This document shows positions 4,986-9,984 of a stretch of DNA of 9,984 bases, piece after piece. The notes beneath the pieces were generated by a model. That model did no database searches. It had not been told where the DNA came from and saw nothing but the letters and a program-made list of their open reading frames with translations. Source of the stretch: an uncultured Opitutales bacterium. Lineage in GTDB: Bacteria; Verrucomicrobiota; Verrucomicrobiia; Opitutales; UBA2995. The stretch lies in contig CALGUT010000106.1 in the NCBI GenBank assembly GCA_937920335.1, forward strand, positions 1 to 9,984. Reading direction: 5' to 3'. Each line of letters begins with the position of its first letter. The stretch's first letter is position 1. The translations under genes were made by a program, and so were the position numbers.

Positions 4986-7682
4986 ATGAGATCGCTCCAT
5001 CCATATTCCGTTTTACACTTGCACGCTGAAGGTGCCGTGGCACTCACCCATAAGCCTGCATCCGACGGTAGTTTGAAGCCGCACTTCTTCTATCAAAGCC
5101 CTAAAGCTACCGGTAGTCTCGAAATGGCCCTGAAACGATTCTTCGCTGAATCAAGAAAAGATGTCTTATACATCAATCTCGTTTCCGAGTTTCCCTCAGT
5201 CCACTCATTCAAAGACACCGCTCTTCTCAGCGATTCGGAATCATTCACAGAAGTCATTGAGGCCAACTCGGGACTCGCTAAAAAAGACTGCGACGTTCAA
5301 TTTCTAGAAACAGACACAGCAGCTATCTTTGAAGGAAATAGCTCACTCCTGGTGAACTGCTCCAGACGAAGTGATTTCTTAAGAGCTCAAGCACTCGCAA
5401 GCGAGCTGGAATTCGAAAGTTTCGAACTCTTCAACAACACCCTTTCTACCATCGGCGCTCTGACGGAGTGGAGAGATCAAAGCAACAGTCGAGAAACCGT
5501 TGCGATTCTCGAAATAGGAACTTCTGGATCAGCCATCACCGTTTCAAAATCCGATGGACAGTTGAAATCCAAAAAAACCGAAATATCAGCTAAAGATATT
5601 GCGGAGAGCATTCAGAAGAAACTACAGCTCAAATTTGAAAGCGCCGCTCTCTTACTTTTCTACAACGGAATCTTCGATTTCAGTCAGCACACCGAAGCAA
5701 TAGCTGAATCGTTTGCCAGCAAATTAGCTCCTGTCCTAAAGGAGGTTGAAGATAAACTTTCCACAAAGATCGACCGCTTACTTATATCGAGCCTTCCACC
5801 TAGCTTTCGCTGGGTATCAGAGGAAGTACCCAAAGCACTTGGCTTAAGCGGTTTCTCTTCGGACGATTTCAAGTTCATGAAGGACTTCCCGCTCTTAGGA
5901 GACTGTTCGAAGAATATGGGATTCATTGGCTTCGCCTACGCCGCCCATTCTCAATCGGGTAAACAGCTATGGATGTCTCCGATCGAAATGCAACTGATCT
6001 CAGTGGCGTGCAAAATGAACGCTGGCTTCGCTCAACCGAATGCAGAAAATACTATAGCAGCTGAACCGATACCGCAAAAAAGCAAATCGTCAGCACCAGT
6101 AACCAAGCGAACATCTAGTTTACCCGCAAAAGAGAAGAAATCAGCTGGTATCCCTCAACAATTTTTGCAGCCGGAAGAAGAATCATTTGATGTTTTTGGC
6201 GACTCTGAAATCGAAGAAATCGTATTTGAAGAAGAATCAAAGGAGGAGCCCATAGAAGTAATCTCCTTGAAGGAACAAATAGTAGAAGAGCCGACACCAG
6301 TACCTCAGCAGAAAGTGATTGTTGCCTTAGAAGAGGACGAGGAGGACAAGAGCAAACTCGGCCTTATCTTTACTGGCTTAGCCGCCCTCCTGATTCTGGG
6401 TTGTGGAGGCTTGTTTTTCATCCAAAACGCTCCGAAGCCAGCACCCGTTCCGATAGCGAATCCTTCGCCTGAAATCGTTTCTATAGCTCCACCTAAAAAT
6501 GAATATGAATCGTTCAAGGTTGAAGCCAGTGCTATAATAAACCAACGAACTCCTGAAGCAGTCGCCGCTGTGAACGAGCCTGCTGCTTCGGCACCGACTA
6601 TTTCAAATCCAACGGAAGATTCGATAACTGACCTCGCAGTTGTAGAACTGATCGAGATCGCAGAATCGGAAAAACCAGAAGCACCCGCCCCCGCACCTAA
6701 GGGAACGCTTTCAATCGCATCAAATCCTCCAGGAGCAACCGTTTTTTTTAATAGCATCAATAAAGGTATTGCCCCGATCACGGTCGACGAAATCCTGTTT
6801 GGAAACCATACCCTTGAATTCAAGCTCGACGGTTACATTGCAAAGCTGATCGACGTCAACGTTGAGTCGACAGACGTCGTAAGCGTCGGCGCTACCCTCG
6901 ATCTTCCATTAGGAAACCTGGAAGTAAATACGACTCCTTCGGGCGTAAATTTTCAAATTATTTCCGTAGACGGCCTCGATAAGATTATCCACACGGGCGT
7001 CACTCCAGAAACCGTTCCCGATCTGATGAGAGGTCCTTACGAAATCGTTTTTACCAGAGATGACTGGGAAAGCTACTCTGAATCTGCGACCGTAAAATAC
7101 AACGAAACCTCAGTCGTAGATCTCATTTACCCAGAAGGATGGATCATGGTTACTTCCAGCCCGGATGGAGCATCGGTCTTCGAAAAAGGTGTCTTTATCG
7201 GAAAAACCCCACTGCGCGTCAAAGGACTGAAGGAAGGTGAAAAAACCTATACGTTGAGATCACCAGGTTACGAAGACATGGAACTTACTGCTGCGGTTGT
7301 GGCTCAAGCAGAAACTCGCATGGCAGCTGAATTGCTGAGTTGGGACAGAGAAGTAGACTACAAAGAACTCGATATTTTACCGACTCAAACGAAGGGTGGT
7401 CTATCGTCCATAAAAAGATTTGTTGGCGGTGACTCTCACCGATTCCTCGTGGAGCTTGTCATCAATGCCGAAGGAACCCCGGAACAAATTGAAGTCTTAG
7501 AGACTACCTATTTTCGTGGACACGACCGGCTAATTAAAGACATCTCCGGATGGAAATTTGAACCTGGAATTCGTAAAGAAAAAGCTGTTAAAACCCGTGC
7601 AAGGATACCTGTGGTCATCGGTGATCCCGCTAAGTTGCCACCAGCCGTTGAACTCGCACGGATCGAAGACGACGACGAATAA
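4986..7682 (+). CDS. Actin-like (PilM/GspL-type) membrane protein with three PEGA domains and a TonB-like C-terminus
   Basis: An 898-residue single-pass membrane protein. Residues 1 to about 345 look like an actin-like fold of the PilM/GspL/FtsA group: VAILEIGTSGSAITVS (172-187) matches the second nucleotide-loop region, and KIDRLLISSLPPS precedes a PilM-like end (MGFIGFAYAA). Residues 350-457 are a low-complexity, very acidic linker. One membrane helix spans about 458-479. Residues 480-571 are rich in Pro and Ala, as in periplasmic spacers. Three PEGA domains follow, near 573-641 (NPPGA), 643-711 (TPSGV) and 718-785 (SPDGA, then GKTPL). Residues 816-880 fit a TonB C-terminal domain: FLVELVINAEGTPEQIEVLE, then GWKFEPG and RARIPVVIG. 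I infer cytoplasmic N-terminus and periplasmic C-terminus. GspL has the same general plan but a different periplasmic domain. No pilus, secretion or ExbBD gene is adjacent. The actin-like call is the least certain; PEGA and TonB-like calls are firmer. No Shine-Dalgarno sequence precedes the start. Confidence 0.82.
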   Translation: MRSLHPYSVLHLHAEGAVALTHKPASDGSLKPHFFYQSPKATGSLEMALKRFFAESRKDVLYINLVSEFPSVHSFKDTALLSDSESFTEVIEANSGLAKKDCDVQFLETDTAAIFEGNSSLLVNCSRRSDFLRAQALASELEFESFELFNNTLSTIGALTEWRDQSNSRETVAILEIGTSGSAITVSKSDGQLKSKKTEISAKDIAESIQKKLQLKFESAALLLFYNGIFDFSQHTEAIAESFASKLAPVLKEVEDKLSTKIDRLLISSLPPSFRWVSEEVPKALGLSGFSSDDFKFMKDFPLLGDCSKNMGFIGFAYAAHSQSGKQLWMSPIEMQLISVACKMNAGFAQPNAENTIAAEPIPQKSKSSAPVTKRTSSLPAKEKKSAGIPQQFLQPEEESFDVFGDSEIEEIVFEEESKEEPIEVISLKEQIVEEPTPVPQQKVIVALEEDEEDKSKLGLIFTGLAALLILGCGGLFFIQNAPKPAPVPIANPSPEIVSIAPPKNEYESFKVEASAIINQRTPEAVAAVNEPAASAPTISNPTEDSITDLAVVELIEIAESEKPEAPAPAPKGTLSIASNPPGATVFFNSINKGIAPITVDEILFGNHTLEFKLDGYIAKLIDVNVESTDVVSVGATLDLPLGNLEVNTTPSGVNFQIISVDGLDKIIHTGVTPETVPDLMRGPYEIVFTRDDWESYSESATVKYNETSVVDLIYPEGWIMVTSSPDGASVFEKGVFIGKTPLRVKGLKEGEKTYTLRSPGYEDMELTAAVVAQAETRMAAELLSWDREVDYKELDILPTQTKGGLSSIKRFVGGDSHRFLVELVINAEGTPEQIEVLETTYFRGHDRLIKDISGWKFEPGIRKEKAVKTRARIPVVIGDPAKLPPAVELARIEDDDE

Positions 7683-7718
7683 CACCCATTTCTAGTTAAA
7701 AGCACAAAGCGGTTCTAT

Positions 7719-7757
7719 AAGTGTCTGTCTGGTTCGCCGGGCAGGCACTTTGCTTTT
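7719..7757 (+). terminator. Intrinsic terminator of the actin-like/PEGA gene
   Basis: A 14-pair stem (7719-7732 with 7737-7750) closes on a TTCG tetraloop and is followed by TTGCTTTT-like T-rich sequence ending at 7757. Three of the pairs are G-U in the rightward transcript. In the leftward transcript these become A-C mismatches and no U-run follows directly, so the element should work mainly for the rightward gene. It begins 37 bases after that gene's stop codon and ends 7 bases short of the converging reductase's stop codon. Confidence 0.85.
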
Positions 7758-7764
7758 ACGGATG

Positions 7765-8460
7765 TTACCAAGGGACGCTTTTACGGTCCCGGAGAAACTG
7801 TCCGACTAAGGAGGATGGAGCCTCCTCAGCGAGCCACACAATCGTGTCTGCTCCGTCTTCAAGCGTACCAGGCGCATCGAGCCCCCCCATGTCTGTCTTT
7901 ATCCAACCCGGACTCACTGCATTCACTGCGATGCCATCACTCGAAAGCTCATTGGCCAAAATGCAAGTCACGGCATTCAACGCGGTCTTCGATAGGCTGT
8001 AGGCCGGAGCCCAAACACCCATCGATGACAGCTGTCCCGCCAGACTGGATACGTTAATCACTCTAGCGTCTTCACTGTTTCTCAAAACCGGAAGAAACGC
8101 TCGGGTAACGCGAAGCGCCCCCAAGACATTGATATTCCAGGTTTCGTTGAGGTCCGCCTCTGAAACAGATAAGATAGACTCTGATCGATCCAAAAGCACA
8201 CCCGCATTGTTTACGAGAACATCCAATCGATCATATCTCTCAGCGAAGCGACGTGCCGCTTTGTTCACTAGCTCCTCCTCAGAAACATCTAGCTCAATAA
8301 TATGCAACTGACCGGTGGAGTCTCCCAAGAAATCCAACACCTGCTCTCCTTTCTGGGGATTCCGGCACGTAAGAAATACTTCATACTCCCTTACCAATAA
8401 CTGACGAACAACTTCGAGACCGATCCCTCGATTCGCACCTGTCACCAATGCTCGCTTCAT
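7765..8460 (-). CDS. Short-chain dehydrogenase/reductase (classical SDR)
   Basis: A 231-residue cytoplasmic NAD(P)H-dependent oxidoreductase with a Rossmann fold. The cofactor loop is TGANRGIG (7-14), NNAG is at 84-87, the catalytic set is N111 (NINVLGA), S139 (INVSSLAG), Y154 and K158 (YSLSK), and the post-strand motif is NAVSPGWIKTDM. Basic residues R11 and R33 (TCRNPQK) suggest a preference for NADPH. The C-terminus FLRDRKSVPW is characteristic of the carbonyl-reductase-like SDR branch. Length is normal. The start ATG overlaps the stop of the upstream efflux gene (ATGA, 4 bases) and no separate ribosome site is seen, so translation is probably coupled. The substrate is not readable. It converges on the actin-like/PEGA gene across 82 bases. 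Confidence 0.94.
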   Translation of the reverse strand: MKRALVTGANRGIGLEVVRQLLVREYEVFLTCRNPQKGEQVLDFLGDSTGQLHIIELDVSEEELVNKAARRFAERYDRLDVLVNNAGVLLDRSESILSVSEADLNETWNINVLGALRVTRAFLPVLRNSEDARVINVSSLAGQLSSMGVWAPAYSLSKTALNAVTCILANELSSDGIAVNAVSPGWIKTDMGGLDAPGTLEDGADTIVWLAEEAPSSLVGQFLRDRKSVPW

Positions 8461-9984
8461 GGATTTTTAGAGTTTAGAGAAGTCAGTTCCTGCTTCGGAA
8501 AATACAAGTGCCACACCCATCGGAAACAGGCCTGAGCAACTCTCTTGATGTCTTCAAGGATCAGATACAGTGAAGGAACTAGCAGGAGCGTAATGAAGGT
8601 CGCAAACAATACGCCGAAAGAGAGCGATGTCGCCATCGGAATGAGGAACTGAGCTTGAAGACTCCGCTCCAACAGAATCGGAACCAGTCCGACGAAGGTC
8701 GTCACAGACGTAAGAATAATCGGACGAAACCTTGCGATACCACCGCGATGAACCGCTTCCTTTAGTGGAACCCCTTGAGCTCGCAATTTATTGATATAGT
8801 CTACAAGCACCAAAGAGTCGTTCACAACCACCCCAGCGAGAGCGATGATTCCCAGGAAGGATAGCGCGCTCAGATCCTGAAACGTCCCTAAATCGTTAAA
8901 GTTAATTAGGTGACCGAAAATAGCACCCGCGACGCCAAACGGAATCACCGAGATAACAATCATGGGCTGAATATAACTCTTAAATGGTATTGCCAATAGC
9001 GTATAGATAATCGCAACCACGAAAAGCATTCCAAAAACCAGGACAGGGATAAGTTCCTCGAACTCTTTCGCCTCTCCATCTTTAACCGGTACGACGCCTG
9101 GATATTTGGCGAGAATCTCTTCGAGAATCGGAGGATTATCACCCAACCCCGAATAGAGAGCCCGATTGATCTCAGTCGGATTGGCCACCGATTTGTCAGC
9201 ATCGGCCTGCACATTAATGACCCTCTGTTGATCAATTCTGGTTATTGTAGGATACCCTACTCCAAACTCAATTTCTGCAACTTCAGAGATCGGAACCGAA
9301 GAACCGCTTGGCGTCCGTATATACATCCTCTCGAGGTTACCGACGGACTCACGTTCATTTTTAGGATAACGAACCATCACTCGGACGTCGTCCTGGTCCC
9401 GCTGAATTCGTTGTGCCTCTCCGCCATAGAAGGCCTGCCTTACCTGCCGTGCCAGATCCGCGGTGTTGAGTCCAAGTTGCCTTGCACCCTCCTTCAAACG
9501 AATTTTGATCTCCTGCTTTCCTTCTGAATACGTGTCGCGTATATCCTGCAAGCCTTCGAATTCCTTAAGTCGTTCCTGAATTTCCAACGAAGCCGCCTTC
9601 AACTGCGTAAAATCAGGACCCGTCAATCGAACGTTCACGGGAAGTCCAACCGGACCCGCTGCACTCGCTTGAAAGGTTAGCTGCCTCGCACCGGGAATCT
9701 GCCCGACATACTCTCGCCAATCTTCAGACACTTCAAATGCATCTGAATCCCTCACCTCGCTTTTGGCTAGTTCCACAACAATCGAACTCACATTACTCCC
9801 GAACGCAGTCGACTCCGGGTTGGGTCCTCCCGTCATTGTCGAATAACCAACTGAGACTAATTTATGAAGTATCGGATCCAGCTCTCCTCGATCTAGCGCG
9901 GTTTTGGAAACGTTATCCAGCCCTTCTTCCAATCGTCGGACGGCGCCGTCTGTTTCCTCAACTGAAGTACCTTCCGGCATGATT
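8457..9984 (-). CDS. RND efflux permease (AcrB/HAE-type), C-terminal half; gene continues past the right edge
   Basis: The frame is open to the window end. The first visible Met (complement of 9978-9980) sits in MPEGTSVEET, which in this family lies just after the mid-protein helix, so it is internal and roughly 500 N-terminal residues are missing. Counting from that Met, residues up to about 305 are the second periplasmic pore/docking domain. Five helices follow (about 310-330, 334-360, 370-395, 418-436, 446-475), matching TM8-12. The motif GIIALAGVVVNDSLVLVDYI (378-397) and FRPIILTSVTTFVGLVPILL (418-437) are hallmarks. Such permeases use the proton gradient to drive drugs, detergents or other small molecules through a periplasmic adaptor and an outer-membrane channel. 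The adaptor gene would be expected upstream, outside this window. The stop TGA overlaps the SDR start. Confidence 0.94.
   Translation of the reverse strand, partial: IMPEGTSVEETDGAVRRLEEGLDNVSKTALDRGELDPILHKLVSVGYSTMTGGPNPESTAFGSNVSSIVVELAKSEVRDSDAFEVSEDWREYVGQIPGARQLTFQASAAGPVGLPVNVRLTGPDFTQLKAASLEIQERLKEFEGLQDIRDTYSEGKQEIKIRLKEGARQLGLNTADLARQVRQAFYGGEAQRIQRDQDDVRVMVRYPKNERESVGNLERMYIRTPSGSSVPISEVAEIEFGVGYPTITRIDQQRVINVQADADKSVANPTEINRALYSGLGDNPPILEEILAKYPGVVPVKDGEAKEFEELIPVLVFGMLFVVAIIYTLLAIPFKSYIQPMIVISVIPFGVAGAIFGHLINFNDLGTFQDLSALSFLGIIALAGVVVNDSLVLVDYINKLRAQGVPLKEAVHRGGIARFRPIILTSVTTFVGLVPILLERSLQAQFLIPMATSLSFGVLFATFITLLLVPSLYLILEDIKRVAQACFRWVWHLYFPKQELTSLNSKNP

Noticed and set aside
6305..6823. 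172-codon open frame on the minus strand inside the 898-residue gene
   Set aside because: It is antisense to the linker, TM and PEGA region. Its composition (Ser/Ala/Gly-rich) is a by-product of the opposite strand's Pro/Ala/Glu-rich codons, and it has no domain resemblance.
7721..8002. 93-codon plus-strand frame spanning the terminator and the SDR 3' end
   Set aside because: It would begin inside the terminator hairpin and run antisense to the conserved C-terminal half of the SDR.
9978..9980. ATG near the right edge as the true start of the efflux gene
   Set aside because: The frame stays open upstream to the window end, and this Met sits in a conserved mid-protein segment of RND permeases.

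Overview
This window holds seven protein-coding genes packed tightly on both strands of what looks like a Gram-negative bacterial chromosome of moderate GC. Evidence for a Gram-negative envelope is direct: an RND-type tripartite efflux pump subunit, a protein with a TonB-like C-terminal domain, and a Sec-exported lactonase-family protein. The mix (NhaC antiporter, exported SMP-30/gluconolactonase-like protein, stand-alone cupin, PEGA-domain protein with an actin-like N-terminus, and few recognisable Shine-Dalgarno sites) resembles marine Verrucomicrobiota of the Opitutae type. That placement is inference from protein style, not from a marker gene. No rRNA, tRNA, CRISPR array, insertion sequence or integrase is visible, and no gap between genes exceeds about 170 bases.

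Layout. At the left edge, positions 1-1328 (minus) encode most of an NhaC-family Na+/H+ antiporter that runs off the window. A 141-base divergent gap separates it from a secreted SMP-30/gluconolactonase-like protein (1470-2483, plus). This gene converges, with only 5 bases between stops, on a minus-strand pair: a zinc-ribbon/two-TM protein of unknown function (3538-4224) followed 32 bases downstream by an aldo/keto reductase (2489-3505). A perfect palindrome in the 32-base gap overlaps the reductase's ribosome binding site. A second small palindrome lies upstream of the pair, in the divergent gap to a single-domain cupin gene (4331-4816, plus).

The centrepiece is 4986-7682 (plus), an 898-residue protein. 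I read it as a cytoplasmic actin-like domain related to PilM/GspL, an acidic linker, one transmembrane helix, a proline-rich periplasmic linker, three PEGA domains and a TonB-like C-terminal domain. The layout recalls GspL, but the periplasmic half is different, and I know of no described system with this arrangement. A strong, direction-specific intrinsic terminator follows it.

On the right, minus strand, the C-terminal half of an RND efflux permease (8457-9984, continuing beyond the window) overlaps by 4 bases a short-chain dehydrogenase/reductase (7765-8460), implying translational coupling.

How they work together: the window does not read as one pathway. The soluble enzymes (lactonase, aldo/keto reductase, cupin) are consistent with sugar or small-molecule metabolism, the antiporter and efflux pump with ion and toxin homeostasis. 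The 898-residue protein stands alone, with no pilus, secretion or ExbBD genes next to it.
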